Source of the DNA: Novosphingobium sp.
GTDB lineage: Bacteria > Pseudomonadota > Alphaproteobacteria > Sphingomonadales > Sphingomonadaceae
Assembly (NCBI GenBank): GCA_015657645.1
Contig: JACDQK010000157.1
Coordinates: 1 to 32,929, forward strand
Direction of reading: 5' to 3'
Length of the DNA stretch: 32,929 bases
Positions 8,678 to 16,948 of the stretch are shown here, in pieces (position 1 is the first letter of the stretch; every line of letters begins with the position of its first letter). The position numbers and the translations under genes were made by a program. The notes under the pieces are model-generated. The model was not told the origin of the DNA and made no database searches. It saw only the letters and a list, made by a program, of their open reading frames with translations.

Positions 8678-9473
8678 CGCCCGGGCCCTTGCGCAGCAGC
8701 GCCGCTGCCGAGCACGGCCGGATCGTGCCGAATTTCGCGGCGGACCATCGCCTCCCACAGGAAGGGGAAGCCGAGATCGTCCGACATCTGCGCGACCCGC
8801 AGCGTTTCGGGATCGCTGACGGGTTGGCCGCCGCCGAGCGCCTCGACCTGCCAGGCGAGCCGGCAGCGGTGCTCCAGCGTGATCGCGCGCAGATGGGCCT
8901 GGCGAATATCCTTAGCGACGATGAAAACGCCGTGGTTCTTGAGGATCGCCCACTTGGCATTGCCCAGCGCCGCCGCGGCGCTTCTGCCTGTGTAGCGCTG
9001 TCCACGGTTCCGGCATACTCGTCGTAGAGCACCGGATCGCCCTCGACCTGGCCCGCAGTCTGGTCGTAGACGGGCGGGATTCGGCCAGCGGCCGACCAGA
9101 CTGAACCCCAGCGCGGATGGTTGTGGATGGCGACCTTCAGATCGTGACGGTTGCGGTGCACGGCCAGATGCAGGCCGATCGCCGGCGTCACGTTCCATTC
9201 GCCCTCGATCACATGGCCTGCGCCATCGACGCGGATGATGTCGGCTGCGGTCAGTTCGTCCCAGGCCAGTTCCCAGGGATTGACCAGAAAGCTGCCGTCG
9301 TCCTGGGCCAGGGTGATGTGCCCAGCGATGTGATCGTCATAGCCTTCGCGATGCAACAGGCGGCACAGCAGGGCCAGTTCCTGCTGCGGGGAGAGATCGG
9401 GCACCAGTGGATAGCGGCCGGGCAGCGGCGCCATCTTTTCGAGGATCGGATTGCTGCGAAAGGGCTTGTTCAT
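8674..9473 (-). CDS. Class II aldolase/adducin family protein (frame broken once as sequenced)
   Basis: Zinc-dependent aldolase-fold protein. Metal-ligand histidines His117 and His119 (His-Asn-His-Pro) are in the first part; the third (Lys-Asn-His-Gly, about residue 181) is in the second. The frame changes near 8976-8981: the first frame degenerates into Arg-rich sequence after Thr-Gln-Ala-Glu-Ala, and the adjoining frame continues with Ala-Leu-Gly-Asn-Ala-Lys-Trp and the rest of the domain to the stop at 8674. One missing G (GAAGCGCC for GAAGCGGCC) would restore about 266 residues. The ATG at 9473 has GGAGGAG upstream and follows the COQ4-like stop by 16 bases. The family includes L-fuculose-phosphate aldolase and adducin-like proteins; the true reaction here could be carbon-carbon cleavage or decarboxylation. 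Confidence 0.85.
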
Positions 9474-9489
9474 GGCATGCTCCTCCGGA

Positions 9490-10296
9490 TCAGTTCCACT
9501 GGGCCGAGGCGGTAGCGGTATCGGCCAGTTCGACCCCCTTGATGCCCAGTGCCTCGCGCGCTGCTTCCGGGGTCAGGTCGAACACGTCCTCAAAGCGCAT
9601 CATGAAGATCGGCGCGGACTGCCGCCCGACGCGAGACCCTCGTTCAAGGGCATCGAGTGTGGTCAGCCAGGTCTGCGGATAATGCAGCACGGCGCGGGTG
9701 ATGATCCGGGTCGAGCCCAGGATCGAGAAGGCGGAAAGCTCACCCGCAAGTTCGGGCGAGAGGTGGACGAACAGGTTGGTCAGGCGCATGTAGTAAGGGA
9801 CCAGTTCGCCGATGAAATCGAATCCCCCGCCGCCAAGAATGTGTTCCAGATCGTGGGTCTGGCCGGCGCGCAACTGGAAGTACTCGAAATCGTTCCGCGG
9901 CACGAAGGGCGGCACGATGTTCACGTCCAGGGCATTGTCGGTAAGCTGCGCGTAGAAGATGCCGCCAACCGTATCGGGCCGGTACTGCTTCAGATCTTCG
10001 AGCGAAAAGCTGGACGAAAAACCCTCGCGGAACCAGGCGTCAAGCTCGGGGTTGCTGGCCCGTTCAGCAGCAAAAAGCGCGTTGATATGATCGATGTCCT
10101 GCACCTCGCGCAGGATCTGGACGAGCTGGATCGAGTCGGAGGGGGTGGGCACATCGGGGCCGTTGCGACGCAGCAGATGGGTCGCCACCCAGTCCCGGAC
10201 CCGGGCATCGTTGAGGTACTTCGACGAGCTGACCAGAACGCTACTGTCGGTAGCGATCGGCACGATGCCCTTCATCAGATAGGAATAGTCAGCCAT
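9490..10296 (-). CDS. COQ4-like protein with the HDxxH-x11-E metal motif
   Basis: A 268-residue soluble protein. The recognisable feature is His148-Asp149-x2-His152-x11-Glu164, the zinc-binding signature of COQ4, the ubiquinone-biosynthesis protein linked to removal of the C1 carboxyl of the ring and its hydroxylation. The rest is alpha-helical and matches that fold by general pattern only. The ATG at 10296 overlaps the end of the AtuA-like gene by eight bases, so it is co-translated with a catabolic gene and not with quinone-synthesis genes. Sitting between AtuA-like and aldolase-like genes, it may be a catabolic paralogue acting on a carboxylated or cyclic intermediate. That role is inference. 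Confidence 0.75.
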   Translation of the reverse strand: MADYSYLMKGIVPIATDSSVLVSSSKYLNDARVRDWVATHLLRRNGPDVPTPSDSIQLVQILREVQDIDHINALFAAERASNPELDAWFREGFSSSFSLEDLKQYRPDTVGGIFYAQLTDNALDVNIVPPFVPRNDFEYFQLRAGQTHDLEHILGGGGFDFIGELVPYYMRLTNLFVHLSPELAGELSAFSILGSTRIITRAVLHYPQTWLTTLDALERGSRVGRQSAPIFMMRFEDVFDLTPEAAREALGIKGVELADTATASAQWN

Positions 10297-12130
10297 GTGA
10301 GGCTCCTGCATTCGCGGTTTGGAGATCAAAGGAAGCGGCCAGGTCAGCCGGGACCGGTACCGGGAAGCGCAGCAGCATCTGGGCCATGCCTTTCGCTGCA
10401 GGATCGAGCCGGATGCTGGTGTTGATGCCGCCAGGCAGGGCCCCCTCGATCACCAGGTTGAGCGCATGAACGCCTGGGACGTCATAGGCGCGAACCGCAG
10501 GAGGATGCGCGTTCGGTCCAAGGTGACGATACCATTCGCCTACTGCCGCAGGCGTCAATGCCGCCTTGAGAAAGGGCAGCCATTCGGGCCGGCGGGCGAT
10601 GACGGCTACGTTGAAAAGCTGCCCCTTGTCGCCGCTGCGTGCCCGGGCCAGTCCGACGAGGTCGACCTCGACCGGGTCCGTCAGCACCAGCGGAACCGAT
10701 GCCGGCGTGGCCATGGTGGCTGGCGGAACCATGGGCTGGCCGTTTGCAACCGGCACTTCACAGGTGGTGCCGCCGATCGTCATGGTCGGGGTGGCCGCCT
10801 GCTTGTCGATCAGGAACAGGAAGGTGCCGGTCAGTGGCATGACATGGGTGGCAAGATTGATCGACGTGCCGACTGCCATGCCGGAGATGCCGGCCCACTG
10901 TTCGCGCGCGAAAATGGCCGCACCGTCCTGGGTGGGGTGATCGACTACCAGTTTGGAAATCAGTTCGCGTGTGCCTCCGGTCCGCGCATGGGCACCAAAG
11001 CTTTGCTCTGCGCCGATCATCACGGTTTCGGTCAGGGTATAATCGGGTAGGTTGCGGGCCCGGAGCAGCACCCTTGACCGCGCAAACAGCGCCTGAGCTT
11101 GCCGCTCCGCCTTTTCCTGGGCGTCTTCGCCAATGATCGGTTGATAGGCAATCGCCCGCCAGCCCTTGTCGAAGGTGATGCAGGCCTTGTAGCTGTCAGT
11201 TGGCGGGCGCCCTTTTGCCCCGCTGACGCGGACCCGATCCGGAGCAAGCTGTTCCAGCCGGACCGCGCTGAAATCGCAGCGCACATCGGCAACGATATAG
11301 TCCGAGGGATCGTCGACTTCGTACAACAGCTGTTCGGCAACCGTCCCAATCGAAACAAGCCCGCCAGTTCCTGGTGGCTTGGTGATCACCAGCGATCCGT
11401 CGGCATGGCATTCGCCGATCGGGTAGCCAATGTTGGCCCAATCGGGCACATCGCGCCAATCGGTGAAGGTCCCGCCCGTTACCTGCGCCCCGCATTCGAG
11501 CAGGTGGCCGGCAAGCGTGCCGGCGGCCAAGCGATCGTGATCGTCGGACGTCCAACGAAATTCATGGATCAGCGGGCCCAGCACGACGGCGCTATCGACC
11601 ACCCGCCCTGTCACAACAATGTCGGCGCCAGCTGCCAATGCCGCGGCAATCGGAAAAGCGCCCAGATAGGCATTGGCGCTGATGACACGGTCGGGGAAGG
11701 CGGCGCCGTCGAACATGTCGCAGTGACCGGCCACTCGCAGTTCCTCGGTGCGACCGCGCAGGTCATCCCCTTCGACGAAGGCCACGACAAGCGACAGCCC
11801 CAGTTCGGCGATCAAGGCTTCAAGCGCCGCCGCAAGTCCGGATGGATTAACCCCGCCGGCATTGGCGACGACTTTCACCCCCTGAGCGGCGATTTCGCGC
11901 AGATGGGGGCCGACATGAACTGTAAGGAAATCGGTGCCGAACCCAGCCGCAGGATCGGCGGCCTGCATTCTGCCGAAGATCCCCATCGATCCTTCGGCCA
12001 GATAGTCGAAAACGAGATAGTCGAGTTCGCCGGCTTCAAGCAGTTGCGGCACCGACAATGCGGTGTCCGAAAACGAAGCGGTCGCGCCGCCGATCCGGAC
12101 GATCTCCTTGCGCGCGGTCTTCCGATCCAT
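10289..12130 (-). CDS. AtuA-family protein (acyclic terpene utilization type, DUF1446 plus C-terminal ferredoxin-fold domain)
   Basis: A 613-residue protein. The N-terminal part (Arg-Ile-Gly-Gly-Ala, Val-Val-Ala-Asn-Ala-Gly-Gly-Val-Asn-Pro, Val-Thr-Gly-Arg-Val-Val-Asp-Ser-Ala) is the DUF1446/AtuA domain. The C-terminal part (Leu-Ala-Arg-Ala-Arg-Ser-Gly-Asp-Lys-Gly, Asn-Val-Ala-Val-Ile-Ala-Arg) is the small AtuA-associated domain often encoded separately; here both are one polypeptide. AtuA belongs to the citronellol/geraniol (atu) cluster of Pseudomonas, but its biochemical role is not settled. The start at 12130 has GAGGAGAGGA upstream. It is the first gene of a six-gene minus-strand operon, divergent from a Crp/Fnr-type regulator. 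The atuC/atuF carboxylase genes expected in an acyclic terpene pathway are absent from the window. Confidence 0.85.
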   Translation of the reverse strand: MDRKTARKEIVRIGGATASFSDTALSVPQLLEAGELDYLVFDYLAEGSMGIFGRMQAADPAAGFGTDFLTVHVGPHLREIAAQGVKVVANAGGVNPSGLAAALEALIAELGLSLVVAFVEGDDLRGRTEELRVAGHCDMFDGAAFPDRVISANAYLGAFPIAAALAAGADIVVTGRVVDSAVVLGPLIHEFRWTSDDHDRLAAGTLAGHLLECGAQVTGGTFTDWRDVPDWANIGYPIGECHADGSLVITKPPGTGGLVSIGTVAEQLLYEVDDPSDYIVADVRCDFSAVRLEQLAPDRVRVSGAKGRPPTDSYKACITFDKGWRAIAYQPIIGEDAQEKAERQAQALFARSRVLLRARNLPDYTLTETVMIGAEQSFGAHARTGGTRELISKLVVDHPTQDGAAIFAREQWAGISGMAVGTSINLATHVMPLTGTFLFLIDKQAATPTMTIGGTTCEVPVANGQPMVPPATMATPASVPLVLTDPVEVDLVGLARARSGDKGQLFNVAVIARRPEWLPFLKAALTPAAVGEWYRHLGPNAHPPAVRAYDVPGVHALNLVIEGALPGGINTSIRLDPAAKGMAQMLLRFPVPVPADLAASFDLQTANAGASHG

Positions 12131-12172
12131 GGCCCGTCCTCTCCTCACGAGGATCATGGTTAACAGGATCAA

Positions 12173-12201
12173 TTGCCTTAAACTGTCACCATCGTTACAA
12201 T
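12173..12201 (+). promoter_or_regulatory. Sigma-70-type promoter of the Crp/Fnr regulator, probably leaderless transcript
   Basis: TTGCCT (12173-12178) and TACAAT (12196-12201) are separated by exactly 17 bases. Initiation about seven bases after the -10 would fall on or next to the ATG at 12208. No Shine-Dalgarno precedes that ATG, consistent with a leaderless message. Confidence 0.6.
12184..12199. promoter_or_regulatory. Crp/Fnr-type operator candidate between divergent regulator and catabolic operon
   Basis: TGTCACCATCGTTACA is a 16-bp dyad symmetric at 12 positions (TGT-N-AC-N-AT-N-GT-N-ACA). It lies inside the -35/-10 spacer of the regulator promoter and 54 bases before the AtuA-like start on the other strand. 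Size and layout suit a dimeric Crp-family repressor or activator controlling both directions, including its own gene. Confidence 0.5.
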
Positions 12202-12207
12202 TGGTTT

Positions 12208-12903
12208 ATGCAGGCAGACGATCGGTCATTGGCATTCCAAGCGCTGCGGCAAGCGGCCTGGCTGCAAGGCTATCCCGACGATCTGGTTCACAGACTGGTT
12301 GGCGAAGGCCGTTTGGTCCGACTGAACGTCGGTGAATGGGCCCAGGCCGAGGGCGATGATCGACCGGGCCTGTCGGTGGTCATTGCCGGCCAGCTCCATT
12401 CTTACTGTGCTGCGCCGGGCGACCGCGAGGTGCTGATTGGCCTCGTCGGGCCCGGTTCGGTGATCGGCCACGCCACTCGCTATAGCGGCGGCCCGCGCCT
12501 GGTGACCGCCGTATGTGTCGAGCCTAGCACTTTCCTTGAACTTTCAGAGGAAGCCCTCGACCGGATTGGTTCGCAGGCGCCTATTATCTGGCAAGCGATG
12601 GCAGGCTTTGCCTATGCGCACATGCGCAGTGCCGTGCGGATGGCGGCCGAGGTTATCTCACTGCGCCCCCGCGAAAGAATAGCCGCCCGGTTGCTGGCTT
12701 TTCACGATCATGTCCAGACCGCAGACCGGCATGTCATCAAGGTCAGTCAGGAGCTGCTGGGCGAAATGATGGGCCTGACGCGCAAGACCATCAACCAGCA
12801 TCTATCAAGCTTCGAAAGGGCGGGGCTGATCAGACTTGGCTATGGGAAAATCGAACTAGCTGACGTTGGTGGCCTGAAACTGATTGCTGACCGGGTGGTG
12901 TGA
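12208..12903 (+). CDS. Crp/Fnr-family transcriptional regulator
   Basis: A 231-residue regulator with an N-terminal cyclic-nucleotide-binding-type beta-barrel (about 20-130), a long dimerisation helix, and a C-terminal winged helix whose recognition region is Met-Met-Gly-Leu-Thr-Arg-Lys-Thr-Ile-Asn-Gln-His-Leu-Ser (about 180-195). No Cys cluster like that of Fnr is visible at the N-terminus, so oxygen sensing through an Fe-S cluster is unlikely; the effector is unknown. It is transcribed divergently from the AtuA/COQ4/monooxygenase operon, 77 bases away, with a candidate operator in between, and is the likely regulator of that operon. Confidence 0.88.
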   Translation: MQADDRSLAFQALRQAAWLQGYPDDLVHRLVGEGRLVRLNVGEWAQAEGDDRPGLSVVIAGQLHSYCAAPGDREVLIGLVGPGSVIGHATRYSGGPRLVTAVCVEPSTFLELSEEALDRIGSQAPIIWQAMAGFAYAHMRSAVRMAAEVISLRPRERIAARLLAFHDHVQTADRHVIKVSQELLGEMMGLTRKTINQHLSSFERAGLIRLGYGKIELADVGGLKLIADRVV

Positions 12904-12994
12904 CAGCGCAGCAGAGAGGCCGCCTCATCTACCCTGGTACCTAACGGCTTTATCCTGAGGCATGCTTTGCTCTGGAAGGCTGTCAACCGGCGCA

Positions 12995-13092
12995 TTTGGG
13001 ACAGGATGGCCAATCACCAGGGCGTGAAAGAAGATTAGGTTATTTGCAGCGATGTCCGCCAGGTGCTTCCCTGCATCAGGACCTGTCCCAAA
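12995..13092. repeat. Perfect 11-bp inverted repeat, 76 bp apart, in a convergent intergenic gap
   Basis: TTTGGGACAGG at 12995-13005 is the exact reverse complement of CCTGTCCCAAA at 13082-13092. The gap between the Crp-type gene and the GMC gene (12904-13141) holds no convincing gene. No T tract and no flanking direct repeat were noticed. It could be a long-loop RNA structure or the ends of a tiny element remnant. Confidence 0.4.
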
Positions 13093-13141
13093 GCTTCGAC
13101 CAGGACGGCCTGCTTCGCGCTGCCCGGGCAGCTATCAGCCT

Positions 13142-14770
13142 TCAAGCCTTGGCTCCTCCATTTCCTAACACCAGGTTGCTGCCCTTGTCGCCGATCATGA
13201 TGGCGGCAGCATTGGTGTTGCCAGAGATGAGGCGCGGCATGACAGACGCATCAATTACTCGCAGTCCCTCCACCCCGCGGACGCGCAACTGGGGATCGGT
13301 CACTGCCGCGTGATCAAGCCCCATCCGGCAGGTGCCGACGGGATGATAGCCGGTGTTTCCGGTCCGCCGCGCATAGTCCAGCAAATCCCCATCAGCATCT
13401 GCCAAGGCCCCCGGATAGGCTTCGCGTTCGATCAGCCGCGCCAGCGAAGGTGCGGCGGCAAGCTGGCGGGTCATCCGCATCGCCTTGAGCGAAAGTTGCT
13501 GGTCTGCTTCCGCTGCGAGGTAATTGTGCACAATCTCTGGCACGGCCGCCGGGTCGGGGCTCGATAGCCGAACCCATCCGCGGGATTCAGGACGAAGCAC
13601 CGTGGGGGCAAGGGTTAGACCGGGGTAGGGGGAAAGCTGCGGCTTCTGGGTTGCGCTAGCGATTTCCATCTCGCCGCTGACGGGCAAGCAATGGAACTGG
13701 ATATCGGGTCGATCGAGCACCGGATCGGACTTGACGAAAGCCCCGGTCTGGGCGGCCGGGATGGTCATGGCTCCCTGGCGCGTGGCCAGATAGCGAAGCA
13801 CGTTCCAGATGAGCCGTCCGCCGGCCAGTTCGCGGTTGAAGCTGAACACGCCGGGCTTAAGCTGCCAGCTCATCGGCAGGATATAGTGATCCTGCAGGTC
13901 AGCGCCGACCGCCGGGCAATCGTGCAGCACCGGAATGCCGAGCCTCTGGAGATGGTCGGCTGGGCCGATGCCGGACAACATCAGCAGTTTGGGGCTGTGA
14001 TAGGCCCCGGCCGACAGGATGACTTCCCGGCGGGCCGTGATGGTCTGCCTTTGTCCTTTGTGCTCCAGTTCCACGCCGCTGGCGCGTTTGCCATCGAACG
14101 TTATCCGGTTGCAGTGAACGCCGGACAGGACTTTGAGGTTCGGGCGGCCGATCACCGGACGAAGGAAGGCGTCTGCGGCAGAGCAGCGCCGCCCGTCAGC
14201 CATTGTGGTCTGGTAATAGAAAGTGCCGGTCTGGTCCGCTCCGTTATAGTCCGGGTTCAGCGGCACGCCGATTTCGGTGAAGGCGGCCAGCACGGCGTCA
14301 TTGGTCGGATCGCGGTGGCGGACTTCCTCGACCAGCAGCGGGCCTTCGTCGCCGCGGAGTTTGTCGCTACCGTCAGCATAGGTTTCCTGCTGCCGGAAAT
14401 AGGGCGCTACATCGGCCCAACCCCAGCCGATCGCCCCCAGGTTGCTCCAGGCGTCATAATCTGCCGCCTGGCCGCGCACATAAAGCAGACCGTTGATGTT
14501 GGATGATCCGCCCAGCCCGCGCCCACGGGGCAACAGCATTTCCCGGCCGTTGATCGTCGGTTCGGGGGCGCTGGTGTAGTGCCAGGAATGGCCGAATTCC
14601 GCGGTGGTCTTGCCATAGCCGGCCGGCATCGAGACAAACAGGCTTTCACCGGTGCCGCCGGCCTCGATCAGGATCACCTGGTTCGCCGGGTCGGCAGACA
14701 GGCGGTTGGCCAGCACGCAACCCGCTGAACCAGCCCCGACTATGATGAAATCGGCTGTCAACCTTTCCAT
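13142..14770 (-). CDS. GMC-family oxidoreductase (choline dehydrogenase-like)
   Basis: A 542-residue FAD alcohol dehydrogenase/oxidase. The N-terminal Gly-Ala-Gly-Ser-Ala-Gly-Cys binds FAD, followed by the GMC signature around Pro-Arg-Gly-Arg-Gly-Leu-Gly-Gly-Ser-Ser. The C-terminal active site has His476 (His-Pro-Val-Gly-Thr-Cys-Arg-Met-Gly) and Asn520 (Gly-Asn-Thr-Asn), the usual catalytic His/Asn pair. The ATG at 14770 is preferred over an upstream in-frame start at 14818 because GGGAG precedes it and the FAD motif then sits near the N-terminus. No signal peptide is visible. It is divergent from an alkylsulfatase gene; oxidation of the alcohol released by the sulfatase is a reasonable joint role, not proven. 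Confidence 0.92.
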   Translation of the reverse strand: MERLTADFIIVGAGSAGCVLANRLSADPANQVILIEAGGTGESLFVSMPAGYGKTTAEFGHSWHYTSAPEPTINGREMLLPRGRGLGGSSNINGLLYVRGQAADYDAWSNLGAIGWGWADVAPYFRQQETYADGSDKLRGDEGPLLVEEVRHRDPTNDAVLAAFTEIGVPLNPDYNGADQTGTFYYQTTMADGRRCSAADAFLRPVIGRPNLKVLSGVHCNRITFDGKRASGVELEHKGQRQTITARREVILSAGAYHSPKLLMLSGIGPADHLQRLGIPVLHDCPAVGADLQDHYILPMSWQLKPGVFSFNRELAGGRLIWNVLRYLATRQGAMTIPAAQTGAFVKSDPVLDRPDIQFHCLPVSGEMEIASATQKPQLSPYPGLTLAPTVLRPESRGWVRLSSPDPAAVPEIVHNYLAAEADQQLSLKAMRMTRQLAAAPSLARLIEREAYPGALADADGDLLDYARRTGNTGYHPVGTCRMGLDHAAVTDPQLRVRGVEGLRVIDASVMPRLISGNTNAAAIMIGDKGSNLVLGNGGAKA

Positions 14771-14823
14771 GCCCGCTCCCGCTCTGCTGCTCTCGCCCGG
14801 AATGGGCGGTGAGCGCATTCCTG

Positions 14824-14856
14824 CCTCTGTCCCGAACCGCTATAGTTCCACAGAGG
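14824..14856. promoter_or_regulatory. Inverted repeat in the GMC/alkylsulfatase divergent promoter
   Basis: CCTCTGT (14824-14830) and ACAGAGG (14850-14856) are perfect 7-bp arms around a 19-base centre, placed in the 105-bp divergent gap. Possible operator. The right arm lies close to the sulfatase ribosome site (GGAGAGGA). Confidence 0.35.
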
Positions 14857-14875
14857 TATACTGGAGAGGACTTCG

Positions 14876-16851
14876 ATGCCCATTTTGAGCCGTGCCCTTG
14901 CCTTGGCCTGCTCGCTGCTGCGACTGCCGGTCTGCAGGCTGAACCAACCCGCAGCGACAAGGCATCCGCCCCTCAGCCCGCGACCGCGGCGACGCGGGCC
15001 GTCCTGGCCGAGGCGGCGAAATCCCTGCCGCCCGAGGATGGTGCGGACTTCGAATTCGCGCGCCGGGGCTTCATTGCCACCTGGCCGGATGCCATCATCC
15101 GCCAGGCCAATGGCAAGCCCTCGTTCGACCTGTCTGGCAACGATTTCATTGAGGGACCCGCGCCCAATACGGTCAATCCCGCACTGTGGCGCCAGAACCG
15201 GGTGCTGCGCGCCGAAGGGCTGTTCCGCCTTGCCCCCGGACTCTACCAGGTCCGCAATTTCGATAATAGCAACGTGTCCTTCATCGAGACCCCGCGCGGC
15301 TGGATCGTGATCGATCCGCTGACCGTGGAGGAGGTAGCCAAGGCGGCCTTCGACCTGCTCAAGAAGCATGTGGCCGACAAGCCGGTGCTGGCGGTGATCT
15401 ATACCCACGGCCACACCGATCACTTTGCCGGTGCCACCGGGATCATTGATCCGCGCGATGTTGCGGCAGGCAAGGTTCAGGTGATTGCGCCAAAGGGCTT
15501 TGTGGAAGAGGTTATCAGCGAATGGATGCTGGCGGGCACGGCAATGGGCCGCCGGGCCTTCTACCAATTCGGCTATTTCCTGCCGCGCGGCCCCAAAGGC
15601 CATGCCGGCATGGGCATGGGCACGGCGATCGCGGCTGGCAAGCAAGGCTTCATCCCGCCAACACTGGAGATCGAACGCACCGGCCAAAGCGTAACGATCG
15701 ATGGCGTGGAGCTGGTCTTCCAGATGACCCCAGGGGCTGAGGCTCCCACCGAGTTCAATCTCTGGATCCCTTCGCTCAAGGCATTGTGTCTGGCCGAGAC
15801 TGCCACTTCGACGCTGCACAACGTGCAAACCCTGCGCGGCGCAAAGGTGCGCGATGCCAAGGCCTGGGCAGATTACCTGACTGAAGCGCTTCGAATGTGG
15901 GGTGGCCAGGCCGAACTCAGCTTTGCCTCACACCACTGGCCGCGCTTCGGCACTGCGGCTGTTGTCCAGCACCTGACCCACCAGCGTGATGCCTACAAGT
16001 TCATCCATGATCAGTCGGTGCGGCGGATGAACCAGGGGCAGACCCCCACCGAGATCGCCGAGGGTCTGAAGCTGCCCACGGCCCTGCGGAATGACTGGTC
16101 CGTGCGCGAGTACTACGGAACCGTCAGCCACAACGCCAAGGCGGTCTACGATCGCTACATGGGCTGGTACGACGGGGTACCCGCCAACCTCAATCCGCTC
16201 CCGCCGGTCGAGAAGGCCAAGCGCATGGTGCGGGCGATGGGCGGAGCCAAGGTATTGCACAAGCAGGCCGCTGCGGCCTTTGCAGCCGGGGACTATCGCT
16301 GGTCGGTTGAACTCGCCAATTATGGCGTATTCGCCGATCCGCAGGACCTAACCGCCCGCAAGCTCCTGGCCGATAGCTATGAGCAGCTTGGCTATCAGTC
16401 CGAAAGCGGGATTTGGCGCAACATCTACCTTACCGGTGCCCAGGAACTGCGGCAGGGCCGCCCCAACGGCTTTGCTGAGGGCGGACCGAGCTACCTGATG
16501 ATGGCGACACCGCTTGGCAGCTTCCTTGATCTGCTGGCGACGACCCTGGTGCCTGAACGCGCTGGCGAGACCCGGCTGGGCTTCAACCTGGTCGATAGTA
16601 TCAGCGGCGATCGCTTCGCCGTGTCGCTGGGTAATTCGGTGGTGGTGAGCGAGAAGGGCCAGACCCTGGCAAGCGCTCCGACGCTGACCGGGCCCAAGCC
16701 GGTGCTTCTGGGGATCCTGTTCCGCCAGGTGCCACTCGACCGAATGATCGCGGCGGGGCAGGTGTCGGTGACCGGCGATCCGGCTCCGATCCAGCAGTTT
16801 CTGCCAATGCTGGAACAGCCCAAGTTGGACTTCAACATCGTCGAGCCGTGA
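14876..16851 (+). CDS. Exported alkylsulfatase of the SdsA1/metallo-beta-lactamase type (frame broken once as sequenced)
   Basis: Class III sulfatase that hydrolyses alkyl sulfate esters with a two-zinc centre. The motif Thr-His-Gly-His-Thr-Asp-His is at about 177-183 and downstream family motifs (Ala-Glu-Thr-Ala, Ser-Phe-Ala-Ser-His-His-Trp-Pro) are present. A dimerisation helical region and a C-terminal SCP2-like domain follow, giving about 658 residues, the family's usual size. The ATG at 14876 follows GGAGAGGA and begins a signal peptide (Met-Pro-Ile-Leu-Ser-Arg-Ala-Leu-Ala-Leu), but the frame changes at about 14903-14908. One extra G (TTGGGCC for TTGGCC) joins it to Leu-Leu-Ala-Ala-Ala-Thr-Ala-Gly-Leu-Gln-Ala in the main frame and completes a clean Sec signal. 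Export to the periplasm is expected. Likely substrates are long-chain or terpenoid/steroid-type sulfates; the window does not decide. Confidence 0.88.
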
Positions 16852-16948
16852 TCTGGCTGCAGGCAGCGGTTGTCGGCAGCGCCACTAAAGCATAAACCAG
16901 TCAGCGGCACCGGCCTCTCCGGCCGGGCCGGTCTGACGGGAGCGGACA

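Noticed and set aside
8598..9000. C-terminal part of the aldolase-like frame continuing to 8598 with an Arg/Ser-rich tail
   Set aside because: After about 8978 this frame is out of register; the conserved Lys-Asn-His-Gly and domain end are in the neighbouring frame stopping at 8674, overlapping the monooxygenase start.
12996..13141. Possible transposase or gene remnant in the gap before the GMC gene
   Set aside because: Translations of all frames here gave no recognisable family motif; only the inverted repeat is reported.
14809..14906. Upstream in-frame start of the alkylsulfatase at 14809
   Set aside because: It would avoid the frame change but gives a Cys/Pro-rich N-terminus with no signal peptide and overlaps the promoter and the ribosome site of the ATG at 14876. 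The ATG at 14876 plus one restored base gives a proper signal peptide.
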